Shown: positions 36,023-46,437, counted from the stretch's first letter. The stretch: DNA of 64,000 nt from Nostoc sp. UHCC 0926 (GCF_028623165.1 NZ_CP117768.1:4030001-4094000), one strand, 5' to 3'. The notes: a model not told the origin generated them from the letters alone. Numbers and translations are program-made.

Positions 36023-36643
36023 ATGATTAACTTACCGCAGACAATTCCAGTTCTTCTTTTAGGGACAAGCTTGGCTGTGCTTTCCCCTCAAGTTTGTACT
36101 GCTTTCACTGTTCAAGAGGTAGCTAGCCTTGCTAAAGCATCAAGCGATTTGCCAGTGGTCAAATCAGCAGGACTGTCCCCCGATATGGATGTGCCTTGGT
36201 CGAAACCCGTGAGAATCATTGATCCTTTTGAAGGGGAATTAGTTGGGGTTTTTGATCGCAACTCTTTAGGTGGCTATTTGTACCGTGAGAATTCAAAACA
36301 AGTTATTAGTTTGTGGACTCCTTCGAGCATTCGAGTCCTGGTAACAGTAAATTCGGATCAAGCAAGTTCTTCTTTCTACACCGCAGGTCGTGTGTATCCT
36401 AGATATGACTATCAGAGGTTTGTTACTACCAAGAAAGTAGATAAACTTTTGCTTAAGGTCAGGGGAAAAGTTTTTAAATTAGACAGTTCAACCGGCACGT
36501 TTGCTGTCAGTCAAGAATTAGCCACTGCTTTGAAAAATGCTCCAGATGAGAACTTAGACATCAGACTACTATTGGAAGGAGGTCAAACTATTGATAGCGA
36601 AATTGGCAAAGAGACGGTGAAATCTTGGCGAAAGATTTATTAA
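36023..36643 (+). CDS. Exported protein of unknown function
   Basis: A 206-residue protein with a signal peptide (MINLPQTIPVLLLGTSLAVL, cleavage likely after CTA near residue 27). The mature domain is mixed alpha/beta with FTVQEVASLAKASSDLPV, RIIDPFEGELVGVFD, LWTPSSIRVLVTVNSD, and a C-terminal AKEL/LLEGGQTID-type stretch. No Cys pairs, membrane segments or catalytic motifs in the mature part. Not recognised; probably periplasmic. I see no clear promoter or gene in the ~265 bases between holB and this gene, only an AT-rich stretch and a short palindromic repeat near 35870. Confidence 0.6.
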   Translation: MINLPQTIPVLLLGTSLAVLSPQVCTAFTVQEVASLAKASSDLPVVKSAGLSPDMDVPWSKPVRIIDPFEGELVGVFDRNSLGGYLYRENSKQVISLWTPSSIRVLVTVNSDQASSSFYTAGRVYPRYDYQRFVTTKKVDKLLLKVRGKVFKLDSSTGTFAVSQELATALKNAPDENLDIRLLLEGGQTIDSEIGKETVKSWRKIY

Positions 36644-36764
36644 GCGATGTCTAAGGACAGGCTACTTATTGTGCATTTTCAACCCAAGTATTATCTATAT
36701 ATTAAGAAAGTAAAAATTTCTCACCTCTTATCAGGAATTTATCTGGTAAAGGATGTTTAGAGAT

Positions 36765-37742
36765 TTAGAAATAACGAACATTCTTAGAAGCAAGCCTGAT
36801 TAATTCTTCAACATTGTTTGAGACTGTATTGCAAATCGTATTTAAAGGTAAGTCATTAGGATCAAACCCGAAAGGTTCTTCGATTTCTGAGCCAATTTGT
36901 TCAATACTTAATAATGTAAAACTTACAAAAGCCATTACTATACCAGTCCACCAATATAAAAAGCTAACAATTTCTGAAGGTAATATTAGACAAAAAATAA
37001 ATAACAGTTGTCTGAGTTTAATAGTATATATCAAAGGCAGTGGCGTTTTTAAAATGCGTTCGCAACCACCTAAAATATCTACTAAATCATCTACGCAGTT
37101 ATGTAGAGTAGTCAGTTGATAGACATTTAGACAATTCCGGTCATGCTGATACTGCAAGTAATCTCCTATCCAGTAAGCAATTTGTAGTGGGGGATGATTG
37201 CTATCTTGGAGTTGTAAATATTGTTTTTTAGACATTAAGGATGCTAACTGAGTGTCTAAAGGTACTGATCTTAGATGTAACTTCATTGCAACTGCAAAAG
37301 CAGTTACTAACCGAAGTATTGCCTCTTTTTCTACTCTATCTTGCAGTGTTTTATCTTTAACTATTATCCAAATTCCCCGAGTCAAGTTACGAGATGTATT
37401 AACTAAACCTCCCCATAATTGACGACCTTCCCAAAATCTATCATGGGCTGTATTCGTCCGAAAAACTAATAGTAATGTAAAACCAATATTAAAACTTAAA
37501 ACAGCATTAGTAAGAATACTGTTTGAATTTGAAAATGCTATTGGTAATTTTAAATAATAGAGAAATGATATTAAAATACCATATGCAGTACAAAAAAGTA
37601 CCCAAGGAAGAATGATAGAAATAATTGACCTTTCAAGCCGAAGAGTTACTTGAAGCCAGTTCAACTTTTCGCCTTTGTAAAGGTGATATTTTTCGATCAA
37701 AGAGTTTTTGGAATTATTTTTAAAATAGTTAGGTCGTTTCAT
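36765..37742 (-). CDS. Bestrophin-family (UPF0187) channel-like protein
   Basis: A 325-residue integral membrane protein. The family start is visible as WLQVTLRLERSIISIILPWV (~29-48), then the conserved SFNIGFTLLLVFRTNTAHDR (~83-102) and FWEGRQLWGGLVNTSRNLTR (~103-122). Later helices include LLFIFCLILPSEIVSFLYWW and the IGSEIEEPFGFDPNDLPLN motif (~283-302). In cyanobacteria and chloroplasts such proteins conduct anions or bicarbonate, in the thylakoid or plasma membrane. Start ATG 37742. It is transcribed alone. Confidence 0.9.
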   Translation of the reverse strand: MKRPNYFKNNSKNSLIEKYHLYKGEKLNWLQVTLRLERSIISIILPWVLFCTAYGILISFLYYLKLPIAFSNSNSILTNAVLSFNIGFTLLLVFRTNTAHDRFWEGRQLWGGLVNTSRNLTRGIWIIVKDKTLQDRVEKEAILRLVTAFAVAMKLHLRSVPLDTQLASLMSKKQYLQLQDSNHPPLQIAYWIGDYLQYQHDRNCLNVYQLTTLHNCVDDLVDILGGCERILKTPLPLIYTIKLRQLLFIFCLILPSEIVSFLYWWTGIVMAFVSFTLLSIEQIGSEIEEPFGFDPNDLPLNTICNTVSNNVEELIRLASKNVRYF

Positions 37743-38663
37743 ATTGGTAAGGTTTGGCGATTACATAAATTAGCAAACTAGCTTTTTTAGCTAAAGTTAT
37801 CTTGTTTAAGTAAGAGAGGTGCAAGATGTAGGTTTCCAGATAGCGACCGTCGTACAACTATAATCAACATAAATTATACTTCTAACATTTAAATTTGTTT
37901 TTGTGAACCCTCTTTAGGTAGGTAAATTCATGACTGTCTTCCAATTTTTTACCATCAATTTGGTTTTTCTTTGTAACGAAGCAATTACCTATTGGGGTGA
38001 GCTAAAAGAATAATTTTTCTTATTTAACTATGATTTTCAACATTTATCATTATATTGAGTACTTTTTGGCAACTTGAAACCTGCTGTAAGTAGACCTTGC
38101 CTCATCAACTGCCATCGCTCATTGATTCTCCACTTCTATTTAAATCATTTGTAAACAAAAAGATTTCTGATTTTTTAGAGAAGTCGGGAAGAATACTTTT
38201 CAGATAAGCGTAAACTACTCCATTTTGGTCTGGGTGCATGTTAAAGGGCAAGGGATAAAGGTGAATTCAAACCGCAATCCCATTCCCCTTTCCCCCAAAA
38301 CCCCAAAAGGATTGGAGTTGGGAATCTGAACCTCTCGATTTTCGTATTACTAGTTCGTTTAAATTAGTATTCAAAGACTTATTGAGAAAAAACATGTTAT
38401 TCCTAAACAATTCTCTTCATAAAGATTTAGTAATAATCTTTACCCAAGTTGGTATTGAAACCGCAAAAGTTACCGAGATAAATTTTCCAAAATTTTTGCA
38501 ACACATAAACTGACTGTAGGGGCGTACAGGTGTACACCTCTACCTATCTATCTATATCAACTATTGCGTTAAACAGTATAATTAGGCAAGATAGCAATGT
38601 GCAACAAAGCCGTTTATCATTGCAATATTTTGATGCGTAGAAGAGTTGCAAAGAAAAGAACTT
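37743..38663. other. Long AT-rich intergenic region
   Basis: No protein-like frame is visible on either strand in these 921 bases. They hold only repeats: a CCCTTTCCCCC-type stretch (~38280-38300) and a palindromic repeat at 38517-38544 (GTAGGGGCGTACAGGTGTAC, then ACCTCTAC). As the shared downstream space of two leftward genes, it may include the promoter of the bestrophin gene near 37760-37900. Confidence 0.6.
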
Positions 38664-40022
38664 TTACAATTTCTGCCCTGCGTAAATTGATCGCACTTCG
38701 CCGTTACGCCGGATGACAGCTTCACCATTACTAACATCTACTAGTGTCCAACCACTTGAGCCAATACTTTCACCCATGTTGATGCGGCGAGTCACGCCAT
38801 CAATTTTAAACAAAGCAGCAGATTTGTTGCCTAACTCTAGCAACCCTTCTAAGGTACTAGCAGGAGTATCTGCGATCGCAGTTGGCGCATATACTTGTTC
38901 ATGGGTAATAGTTGGTTCTGATGGTGCGAGTGCTGCACGTAATGGAACTACTGGTAATGCAGGCAGAGGGTTGGGTGTTTGCCGCACGGTAATGGGTGCA
39001 GTTCGTCCAGCTACAGGTTTGAGTTCTGCTTGCACAGCCGCAGCTAACATGTTGACGGTTACAGGCTTGGCAGCTTGTCGCACCGTATTCAGGGCATTTT
39101 TCACAACATTAGGTTGATATCCCTGTAATGCACTGGCAATTCGTGGTATAAATGTAGGAGTACCAGGAATCGCCGGTAGCCCGTAGTGCATTGGCGACGG
39201 CGCTTGATAAACGGGAACGTAGATGCGCTCAACAACGCTTCCAGAGCGGTTAGGGGCTAGTGGCGTATTGTTAGCTAAAAGTGGAAGTGCTGGTAGATTA
39301 CCAGTTGTTTGCCCGTTTCCAAGGGCTATTTGATTAGTATTTGCCTGACTGGAGAATCCAAGGATACCTGATTTTTGATTGCTTTTTGCTTCTTGTTTAT
39401 CTATAACTGCCAGCGCTGCCAGCATGTAATCAACCAACTCTGCCTCAATTTCTGTTTTTGTTGGCAACTGTGACTGCGGTTGCGGCAGTAGAAGAGCTGA
39501 CTCAGGCAATTTGGTATTTAAAAGATATACGACTCCAGACTGTACCAGGTAGATAATACCAGCGATCGCCACACCTAAAGTTGTTCCCACGATCAGCAGT
39601 TTGCCCAAATTACGACTACTTTTCTGACGCTTTCTACTAACTGGTTTAACGGTGGCGGTGTCAAACACAACAGTACTCAATTGCTTGTGGTTATCTTGAG
39701 CAACTGACTCTACTGGTTCGTTCAATGTGTTCCGTAAGATAATCTGCGGTATCGTAACTGTTTGCAGAGGAACGGATTCTGGAGGCGACTGGCGTTGAGG
39801 TTGGGGGGAAACCCCAGCAACAGACTGGCTCGATTTGTTCTGCCTACTCTGCCTAACGGTTTGAGAAGGCAAATTACCAGTAACATCCAGAATGTAGTCG
39901 ATATCGGCAAAGAGTTCATCCATTAGACCATCAGCATAGTTTTCTATCGACCAAGGTTCGTTGGCGATTAAGTCTTCTGATGGTTCCGGTACTATGAGAC
40001 GGGTGCTGGCTTCTTGTAACAT
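38664..40022 (-). CDS. Conserved-type cyanobacterial membrane protein, Pro/Ala-rich periplasmic region
   Basis: A 452-residue protein. The N-terminal ~140 residues are polar and acidic (WSIENYADGLMDELFADIDY). One transmembrane helix follows (~148-168, LLIVGTTLGVAIAGIIYLV), then a long Pro/Ala/Gln-rich periplasmic linker, and a small C-terminal domain (~400-452) with LLELGNKSAALFKIDGVTRR, then NMGESIGSSGWTLVDVSNGE and AVIRRNGEVRSIYAGQKL. That end resembles the PilP/GspC HR-type domain pattern, with a role in assembly of envelope complexes possible. Start ATG 40022. Downstream is a long AT-rich gap. Confidence 0.7.
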   Translation of the reverse strand: MLQEASTRLIVPEPSEDLIANEPWSIENYADGLMDELFADIDYILDVTGNLPSQTVRQSRQNKSSQSVAGVSPQPQRQSPPESVPLQTVTIPQIILRNTLNEPVESVAQDNHKQLSTVVFDTATVKPVSRKRQKSSRNLGKLLIVGTTLGVAIAGIIYLVQSGVVYLLNTKLPESALLLPQPQSQLPTKTEIEAELVDYMLAALAVIDKQEAKSNQKSGILGFSSQANTNQIALGNGQTTGNLPALPLLANNTPLAPNRSGSVVERIYVPVYQAPSPMHYGLPAIPGTPTFIPRIASALQGYQPNVVKNALNTVRQAAKPVTVNMLAAAVQAELKPVAGRTAPITVRQTPNPLPALPVVPLRAALAPSEPTITHEQVYAPTAIADTPASTLEGLLELGNKSAALFKIDGVTRRINMGESIGSSGWTLVDVSNGEAVIRRNGEVRSIYAGQKL

Positions 40023-40253
40023 AGACGTTCTGGGTTGTTGCTAGGACGAGGAAACGCCGCGCCTACTGCCTGGGAGTTAGGATTACAGACGAAATATCCA
40101 ATCCGCCGTCTGATTAAGACGAGTTGGTTGAGCGTTGGTATTAAAATCAACTTTAATCTGGGGATTGTTGATGATGGCAGCACTAATACTTATTGTCATC
40201 TATCATACCAATTTCCCTTCCTACTACTATACTCAGTCTTTATGAAGTTTGTG

Positions 40254-42176
40254 TTAAGCTAACGCTGGAAACTGTGACTGGCTCTTGGTTCTACGCAATT
40301 CTAAATATAATAATAAAGCGTTAACATCCGCTGGGTTTACACCACCTATACGTGCGGCTTGACCAAGAGTGAGTGGTTTTACGTGAGTCAGCTTTTCTCG
40401 TGCCTCTTTGGAAAGAGTATCAATTTTTGTGTAATCTAAATCCCCAGGTAATTGGCGGTGCGCTTGGCGGGCAATTTGGTCAATCTGATTTTGTTGCCTA
40501 GCGAGATAGCCAGAATACTTGATGTCAATTTCTGCGCCTTCTTTCTCGGCGCGGTTGAGGTTGGGGTTTCCCAGTCCGAATCTGTCGAGGTCAACATAAT
40601 GAAATCCTGGACGCCGCAGCAAGTCATTAAGGGTAATTGAACCTTTAATTGCTTGTTGGGTATTAGATGCGATCGCTATTCCTATTTCATCATGTTCTTT
40701 GACTCGTGTGGCTTGCAATCTTTGCTTTTCTGTGGTAACATTAGCCTGTTTTTGGGTAAATAGATCCCAGCGGCGATCGTCAATTAAACCAATTTCCCTT
40801 CCCAAAGGTGTCAAGCGTTGGTCAGCATTGTCAGAACGCAATATCAATCGATACTCTGACCTACTGGTAAGCATCCGGTAAGGTTCTCGTAAATCCTTTG
40901 TACACAGGTCATCGACTAGCGTTCCAATGTAACTTTGCTCGCGCGCAAAGACAATCATTTCTTGAGAGTGAACAAATCGAGCTGCGTTAATTCCGGCTAC
41001 AAGCCCTTGGGCTGCGGCTTCTTCATAACCTGTGGTGCCGTTAATCTGCCCAGCACAAAATAGTCCGGCAATCTTCTTAGTCATCAGTGTGGGGTAACAC
41101 TGAGTTGCAGGTAAATAGTCATATTCCACAGCATACGCCGGACGGAGCATCACACATTTTTCTAAACCGGGAAGAGTTCGCAACATACGCAGTTGCAAAT
41201 TTTCTGGCAACCCTGTGGAAAACCCTTGGATATAAAGTTCGGGTATATCCCTTCCTTCTGGTTCAATAAAAATTTGGTGGCTTTCCTTATCGGCAAAGCG
41301 GACGATTTTATCTTCAATACTGGGACAATAACGCGGCCCTTTCGCTTCCACCCAACCGCCATAAACTGGTGACAGGTGCAAATTATCCTGAATTAGGCGA
41401 TGGGTTTCGGCAGTTGTGCGGGTGATATAGCAAGGCATCTGTTCCCGTTCTACCCACGCATCCGGGTCAAAGCTAAACCAGCGCACATCTTCATCTCCTG
41501 GCTGGATTAGCATTTTACTATAATCTACCGATCGCTTGTCTACCCTGGCTGGAGTTCCAGTTTTGAGTCTTCCGGTTTCAAATCCGAGGCGATTTAGGGT
41601 TTGTGTCAATCCTTCAGCCGCAAATTCTCCAGCCCGTCCCGCCGGCATTGATTTGTTACCTACCCAAATTTTGCCTCCCAGGAAGGTGCCAGTTGTCAAG
41701 ATGACTGCTTTACATTGGAACCCTACACCAAAATAAGTTTCAACGCCGATGACTTGATCATTAGCATCCAACACCAAATCTACTACCATACTTTCGCGGA
41801 TTGTCAAGTTTTCTTGGTTCTCGACAATATTTTTCATCACCGCTGCATATTCGCGCTTGTCCGTCTGGGCGCGTAATGCCCACACAGCAGGCCCCCGTGA
41901 AGAGTTGAGGATACGTTTTTGCAGGTAGGTGCGGTCTGCTACTTTACCAATTTCTCCACCGAGTGCATCTACCTCATGGGTCAACTGGGATTTAGCTGGG
42001 CCACCCACTGCTGGGTTACAAGGTTGCCAAGCGATTTTATCCAAGTTGAGCGTCAATAACAGGGTACGACAACCGAGGCGTGCAGAGGCGAGAGCTGCTT
42101 CGCAACCGGAGTGACCTGCACCGACGACTATGACATCAAAAGCGTCTTGGAATTCAACGGAATTGTGCATGGTCAT
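40254..42176 (-). CDS. mnmG: tRNA uridine-5-carboxymethylaminomethyl modification enzyme, FAD subunit
   Basis: Modifies wobble uridine 34 in several tRNAs with MnmE, in the cytoplasm. A ~640-residue protein from ATG 42176 ([20 protein letters not shown]). The frame is open to 42266, but the extra 30 residues do not resemble the family; ATG 42170 is also possible. Motifs: FAD dinucleotide loop [34 protein letters not shown], the GTPARVDK and [20 protein letters not shown] regions, [17 protein letters not shown], and the C-terminal helical MnmE-binding domain with [20 protein letters not shown]. Length and order are complete. It is monocistronic on the left side of an AT-rich gap. Confidence 0.95.
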   Translation of the reverse strand: MTMHNSVEFQDAFDVIVVGAGHSGCEAALASARLGCRTLLLTLNLDKIAWQPCNPAVGGPAKSQLTHEVDALGGEIGKVADRTYLQKRILNSSRGPAVWALRAQTDKREYAAVMKNIVENQENLTIRESMVVDLVLDANDQVIGVETYFGVGFQCKAVILTTGTFLGGKIWVGNKSMPAGRAGEFAAEGLTQTLNRLGFETGRLKTGTPARVDKRSVDYSKMLIQPGDEDVRWFSFDPDAWVEREQMPCYITRTTAETHRLIQDNLHLSPVYGGWVEAKGPRYCPSIEDKIVRFADKESHQIFIEPEGRDIPELYIQGFSTGLPENLQLRMLRTLPGLEKCVMLRPAYAVEYDYLPATQCYPTLMTKKIAGLFCAGQINGTTGYEEAAAQGLVAGINAARFVHSQEMIVFAREQSYIGTLVDDLCTKDLREPYRMLTSRSEYRLILRSDNADQRLTPLGREIGLIDDRRWDLFTQKQANVTTEKQRLQATRVKEHDEIGIAIASNTQQAIKGSITLNDLLRRPGFHYVDLDRFGLGNPNLNRAEKEGAEIDIKYSGYLARQQNQIDQIARQAHRQLPGDLDYTKIDTLSKEAREKLTHVKPLTLGQAARIGGVNPADVNALLLYLELRRTKSQSQFPALA

Positions 42177-42553
42177 ACTTACAGGCTCGGCAAGCTTAGA
42201 GTTCTTTTCAATTTTAACTGTTCCAGTGGTTTCATGGATGTAACTTTCTGATAAAAAAGTTATCAAATTTATTACTACTCAATTACAGAAAAATTTCTTT
42301 TTCTTTGCTTGAGTATTAAGTAAAAAAATATAATTTTCTTTAAGATTTGTGGCAATCTTCCGATTTGTTTATCATATATTTAGGCATAAAAAAAGTTGAT
42401 TGATTACGGATATATATTAGATATATTGCACAATTTATATATAACCATCTATCAACACGATCACTTATCTGTGTTTTCAACTCATCAATAACACAATCCA
42501 CTTGGTGTTAATGATATTTTTCCTCACAAGATCCCCTCAACCCTCCTTAAGAA

Positions 42554-42678
42554 GCTTGTCATTACCCACATATGACAATCACCCACTTCGTTGCTATGAT
42601 CTGCTGAACTTAAACTCTGGGCGGGATGTCGGTCAACACGACACTTTGATTGTTACAAAAATGTGAGTAATGACAAGC
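42554..42678. repeat. Inverted-repeat element upstream of the VanY-like gene
   Basis: Arms GCTTGTCATTACCCACAT (42554-42571) and ATGTGAGTAATGACAAGC (42661-42678) match at 17 of 18 positions and enclose ~90 bases. This is a small MITE-like element; outside it, 42267-42801 is AT-rich with no visible gene. Confidence 0.6.
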
Positions 42679-42801
42679 CTTAAAAAAGGGGGTTTAATTT
42701 CAAGGAGGATCAAGCTTTAACCAAAGTGGATTAATCAATAACAGATATTTGCAAGAAGCTGATTACTTTTATTCTTGAATCAATTAAGCAATTATTTAAA
42801 A

Positions 42802-43674
42802 ATGAAAATCCTCATCAGGAAGAAAAATTTTATTACTAAGGTTATCAGAAAGACAACTTTCATCAGTATAGTTATCATGATGATATTTGTCTTAGTCGCT
42901 AGTAATGAGATTACCCATAACCAATTGGGTAGAACTGCCCAACCATTAAATGTATGCTTGACCACAGATTCATTAGCTTGTAAAGATATCTCTAAAGAGA
43001 TAAAATCAAAACCATTTATTCCTGACCCCAAATTAAATGAGCAACAGCGTTTTTTATCTGTAATTAGCCAGAAATTACCCACAATTCCCCAGCCTGGTAC
43101 TTATGAATATACTTTGTTGCGGACATATGGCGCAGTCTTTGTAAATCAAGATGTTGGGATTAAACTGCCGCAAAAAGATATTTTTGCTAATGAACAAGAA
43201 ACCCAAGAGTTTCAAGCTACTTTGACAATGGGTCATATTGATAACACTAATGACTGTTACTTACAAAAATCAGCGGCTGATGCTTTAAATAAAGCGCGAA
43301 TCCAAGAACATATCCCGCTAAAATCTGGTTATGGTTCTGGTGATTGTACTCGCACTTTCAACACGAATTTAAGATTTTGGCACAAATATGCTAACAATCA
43401 AATTTTAACAAAAGTTCAACAGGGCAAAGAAATAAAAATTCTCGGTTTGGTTGCACCTCCTGGAACTTCACAACATCTGTGGGGATTAGCAATTGATTTA
43501 CGCGTAAGCAGTAAAGAACAAAGAAAAGCTCTTAATCAAAATGGTTGGTTTCAAACTGTAGAAAATGATGTTCCACATTGGACTTATGTGGGTTTACCTG
43601 AAGAGAATTTACCTCTGTTTGGTTTTAACAAACAAGTTATCGGGGGCATTACTTATTGGATTACACCACTTTAA
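42802..43674 (+). CDS. VanY/M15-type D-Ala-D-Ala carboxypeptidase-like protein
   Basis: A ~290-residue exported protein from ATG 42802 (MKILIRKKNFITKVIRKTTF); an in-frame extension begins at 42775. An N-terminal anchor helix (ISIVIMMIFVLVAS) leads to a linker and the peptidase domain. Zinc-ligand motifs are seen as SGYGSGDCTRTF (~185-196), SQHLWGLAIDL (the His and Asp of the SxHxxGxAxD motif, ~227-237) and VPHWTYVG (second His, ~263-270). It probably trims the peptidoglycan stem peptide outside the membrane. The domain is more divergent than VanY proper. Confidence 0.75.
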   Translation: MKILIRKKNFITKVIRKTTFISIVIMMIFVLVASNEITHNQLGRTAQPLNVCLTTDSLACKDISKEIKSKPFIPDPKLNEQQRFLSVISQKLPTIPQPGTYEYTLLRTYGAVFVNQDVGIKLPQKDIFANEQETQEFQATLTMGHIDNTNDCYLQKSAADALNKARIQEHIPLKSGYGSGDCTRTFNTNLRFWHKYANNQILTKVQQGKEIKILGLVAPPGTSQHLWGLAIDLRVSSKEQRKALNQNGWFQTVENDVPHWTYVGLPEENLPLFGFNKQVIGGITYWITPL

Positions 43675-43766
43675 TTGTTAGATAGCATGAAAACTTGGGA
43701 ATCCTAATCTAAAAAGTGGGATATCGTTCAGCAAGCTTTGGTAACAGCTTATCAGTAACGCCAACA

Positions 43767-43869
43767 TATAGCAGTCCTAAATCATTTGTAAAAATAAATT
43801 AACCGCAGAGGCGCAGAGAGCGCAGAGAGAGGAATCGGAGATTTTTACGACTCATTTAGGATTGCTATA
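43767..43869. mobile_element. MITE, TATAGCAATCC family, copy 2
   Basis: A 103-bp element. The left end reads TATAGCAGTCCTAAATCATT and the reverse-complemented right end TATAGCAATCCTAAATGAGT, both then reaching TGTAAAAAT or CGTAAAAAT. The core includes an ACCGCAGAGGCGCAGAGAGC repeat. Same length as copy 1 but with an unrelated core. Confidence 0.75.
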
Positions 43870-44056
43870 TTCTCTTCAGAACCATTGGGGAACTTCGGGA
43901 GCAGACTGTCCAAACCCAGACTCAATATCAATATATTAACTGAGCAGTTACAGCCGGAATTAGAACCAGCAAAGCTGTAAGACCTAGTAAACGTCTATTA
44001 TTGACGAGAGACGCTGTGTAAGACCAATTTGTACTTGTACAAGGAGGCAACAGCAA

Positions 44057-44092
44057 ATGAAACCGAAAGTTTACACTCAAGGCAAGCGTTGA
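44057..44092 (+). CDS. Possible 11-residue leader peptide ahead of clpR
   Basis: ATG 44057 begins MKPKVYTQGKR and stops at TGA 44090-44092. A near-perfect Shine-Dalgarno (AAGGAGG, 44041-44047) lies 9 bases upstream. The frame overlaps a hairpin (ACACTCAA at 44073-44080 and TTGAGTGT at 44089-44096). The leader-plus-hairpin layout in the 5' region of clpR suggests translational control, but it may also be the remnant of a longer gene. Confidence 0.35.
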   Translation: MKPKVYTQGKR

Positions 44093-44231
44093 GTGTAGGT
44101 ACTTCACAAGCCAAGCATTGGCAAATGCGAAGCCGCCTTAAGCATTAGGGAGAAATCCGCACCTTGAGGAACGCTAGCATCGCGCTAGGATGTATTACAG
44201 TTAACGGCATAGTTTCAGGCGATCAGTTGCT

Positions 44232-44894
44232 ATGGACATTTCCCCCATCAAGGCTGTTCAAGCCCCTTATTACGGCGATAACTTTTACCGGACACCGCCG
44301 CCAGATTTACCTTCCCTCTTATTAAAGGAGCGAATTGTCTATCTTGGGATGCCACTTGTGCCTGCTGTCACGGAATTGATCGTGGCCGAGTTGCTGTTTT
44401 TGCAGTCCGACGACCCCGAAAAGCCGATTAAAATCTATATCAACTCCACCGGCACTTCCGGTTACAGTGGCGAACCCATTGGCTTTGAAACCGAAGCCTT
44501 CGCTATCTATGACACCATGAAATATATCAAGCCTCCTATCCACACCATCTGCGTTGGTTCTGCGATGGGTATGGCAGCGATGCTTCTCAGTGCTGGTACA
44601 AAAGGTTGCCGCGCCAGTTTGCCTCACTCCTCGATTATCCTGCATCAGCCCAAAAGCTATGCCCAAGGTCAAGCAACGGATATTCAAATCCGCGCGAGGG
44701 AAGTTTTGGTAAATAAAGGGGCGCTAGTTGATATCTTGAATCATACCACCGGACAGCCTCCAGAAAAAATTATTAAAGATATGGATCGGCTGTTATATCT
44801 GACACCCTATCAAGCGAAGGAATACGGTCTGATTGACCGAGTTTTTGAGAAAGAAGAACTTGCAAATCCCCCACTCCCTGCCAGTGTCCTTTAA
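44232..44894 (+). CDS. clpR: ClpR, non-catalytic ClpP-like subunit
   Basis: A 220-residue member of the Clp peptidase ring. The segment equivalent to the active-site Ser of ClpP reads CVGSAMGMAAMLLS: Gly113 replaces the catalytic Ser, while the His (ILHQP, His138) is kept. The extra loop after INSTG (~72-88, TSGYSGEPIGFETE) is also typical of ClpR. In cyanobacteria and chloroplasts ClpR assembles with ClpP3 into a mixed ring that works with ClpC in the cytoplasm. It is co-transcribed with the clpP gene 109 bases downstream, across a heptamer repeat. Start ATG 44232. Confidence 0.92.
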   Translation: MDISPIKAVQAPYYGDNFYRTPPPDLPSLLLKERIVYLGMPLVPAVTELIVAELLFLQSDDPEKPIKIYINSTGTSGYSGEPIGFETEAFAIYDTMKYIKPPIHTICVGSAMGMAAMLLSAGTKGCRASLPHSSIILHQPKSYAQGQATDIQIRAREVLVNKGALVDILNHTTGQPPEKIIKDMDRLLYLTPYQAKEYGLIDRVFEKEELANPPLPASVL

Positions 44895-44899
44895 ATTCA

Positions 44900-44926
44900 G
44901 TTATGAGTTATGAGTTATGAGTTATT
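44900..44926. repeat. Heptamer tandem repeat between clpR and clpP
   Basis: About four copies of GTTATGA in a row (AGTTATGAGTTATGAGTTAT). This is a short tandemly repeated repetitive (STRR) sequence as in other filamentous cyanobacteria. Confidence 0.85.
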
Positions 44927-45003
44927 TAATACTCCTTCCTCATTCCTAACTCCTCACTTTTCACTCTCCGATCATCCCCAATTTATTAATAACGGAGCAA
45001 ATT

Positions 45004-45615
45004 ATGCCTATAGGCGTTCCTAAAGTTCCTTACCGGATGCCCGGAGGACAATATACAGATTGGATTAGCATCTACGATCGCCTTTATCGGGAACGGATTA
45101 TATTCTTGGGGCGAGATATTGATGATGAAATTGCCAATCAAATTATCGCTGTAATGCTGTATCTGGACTCAGATGATCCAGGTAAAGATATTTATTTATA
45201 CATCAATTCCCCCGGTGGAATGGTCACCTCTGGCATGGCTATTTTTGACACCATGCAACATATCAAATCAGATGTGGTGACTATTTGTGTGGGTTTAGCT
45301 GCTTCAATGGGGTCTTTCCTGCTGGCATCTGGCACCAAAGGGAAACGCATAGCATTGCCTCACTCACGGATTATGATTCACCAGCCTTCAGGTGGCACCC
45401 GTGGACAAGCAACCGATATCGAAATTGAAGCTAGAGAGATTCTGCGGATTCGTCACCAGCTGAATGGGATTTATGCCGATAAAACTGGTCAGACCATAGC
45501 AAAAATTGAAAAAGATATGGATCGTGACTTTTTCATGTCTGCCGAAGAGGCTAAAGAATACGGTTTGATTGACCGTGTGATTGAAGACCGAACCTCTATA
45601 GTAGTAGGCGAGTAG
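45004..45615 (+). CDS. clpP: ATP-dependent Clp protease proteolytic subunit
   Basis: A 203-residue serine peptidase of the Clp ring. The catalytic Ser101 is in [11 protein letters not shown], His126 is in MIHQPSGG, and the Asp lies toward the C-terminus in [19 protein letters not shown]. Family position with clpR upstream marks it as the ClpP3-type partner of ClpR. Start ATG 45004, with GGAG just upstream. The 3' end contains a TAGTAGGCGAGTAGGGAGTA-type repetitive stretch. Probably essential, as in other cyanobacteria; that is from family knowledge. Confidence 0.93.
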   Translation: MPIGVPKVPYRMPGGQYTDWISIYDRLYRERIIFLGRDIDDEIANQIIAVMLYLDSDDPGKDIYLYINSPGGMVTSGMAIFDTMQHIKSDVVTICVGLAASMGSFLLASGTKGKRIALPHSRIMIHQPSGGTRGQATDIEIEAREILRIRHQLNGIYADKTGQTIAKIEKDMDRDFFMSAEEAKEYGLIDRVIEDRTSIVVGE

Positions 45616-45816
45616 GGAGTAGGGGAAGTTGGCGTTGCAGGGGGAGAAATAATTCCTAACTTCTAACTCCTAATTCCCCACTCTCCACTCGCTTTCCTAA
45701 ACAAACTGTCAACATTGAACTTTAAAATAGAAAATTAGCCTTTATCATTAATAGTTCAGGCTTAAAGCAGATAGCTGATAGCCTCTAGCTGAATATTCGA
45801 TAGCTCATAGCTCAAG

Positions 45817-46437
45817 ATGGATCTTGGAGATTGCTACCGTTTATTGGGTTTAAGGTCGGGAGCTTCTTTTGCTGAGATCAAAGCGTCTTACCGACGACTG
45901 GCGCAGCAATATCATCCCGATATGAACCCAGATGACAACAAAGCCAAAGATAAGTTTATTGCCTTGACAGAGGCTTATAAACTCTTGCTGACGGTAGTAT
46001 TGCCAGAGGAAACTGCCGCACATTCAAGTCAGGTGTCAACTGTGTATGATGACACCAAGGCAATGCATTGGCAGAAAACACCAGTAGCAACGGTGACAAG
46101 CCAACAACCCCCGAAACCAAAGCCGCCGAATCTGTTGGAAATAGAAGAACGGCTGAAGTGGAAAACTTATGAGCAATTGCAGCGATTTTTGCGAGAAAGA
46201 CGATTTCCGCAAGCGATCGCCCTGGCAGAAGCTTTAGCAGATCGTTTGTCAACAGATGCAGAAGTCCGTCAATGGCAAGCGATCGCCTATCAAATTTGGG
46301 GACGGGCGCTAATTTCCGAAAACCAGCTGCTCAAAGCCAGAATTTATCTCAAAAAAGCTTTGAAGACAGATCCTTGTAATAAAAGTCTCTGGTATGAAGT
46401 GCAACGCGATTTCCAACGCTTAGAACAAATTTTTTAA
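45817..46437 (+). CDS. J-domain protein with helical C-terminal region
   Basis: A 206-residue protein. An N-terminal J domain (~4-62) has the HPD tripeptide at 33-35 (YHPDMNPDD) and the expected helices (YRLLGLRSGASFAEIKASYR), so it should stimulate a DnaK ATPase. A Pro/Lys linker follows and then a TPR-like helical half (~110-206, FLRERRFPQAIALAEALADR). No Gly/Phe or zinc domain is present, so it is not full DnaJ; it may be a specialised Hsp40 delivering particular clients. Start ATG 45817. It is on the same strand as clpR-clpP but 200 bases away. Confidence 0.85.
   Translation: MDLGDCYRLLGLRSGASFAEIKASYRRLAQQYHPDMNPDDNKAKDKFIALTEAYKLLLTVVLPEETAAHSSQVSTVYDDTKAMHWQKTPVATVTSQQPPKPKPPNLLEIEERLKWKTYEQLQRFLRERRFPQAIALAEALADRLSTDAEVRQWQAIAYQIWGRALISENQLLKARIYLKKALKTDPCNKSLWYEVQRDFQRLEQIF

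Noticed and set aside
44232..44894. ClpR as an active-site mutant pseudogene
   Set aside because: Loss of the catalytic Ser and the extra loop are normal family features of ClpR; the frame is intact and paired with clpP.
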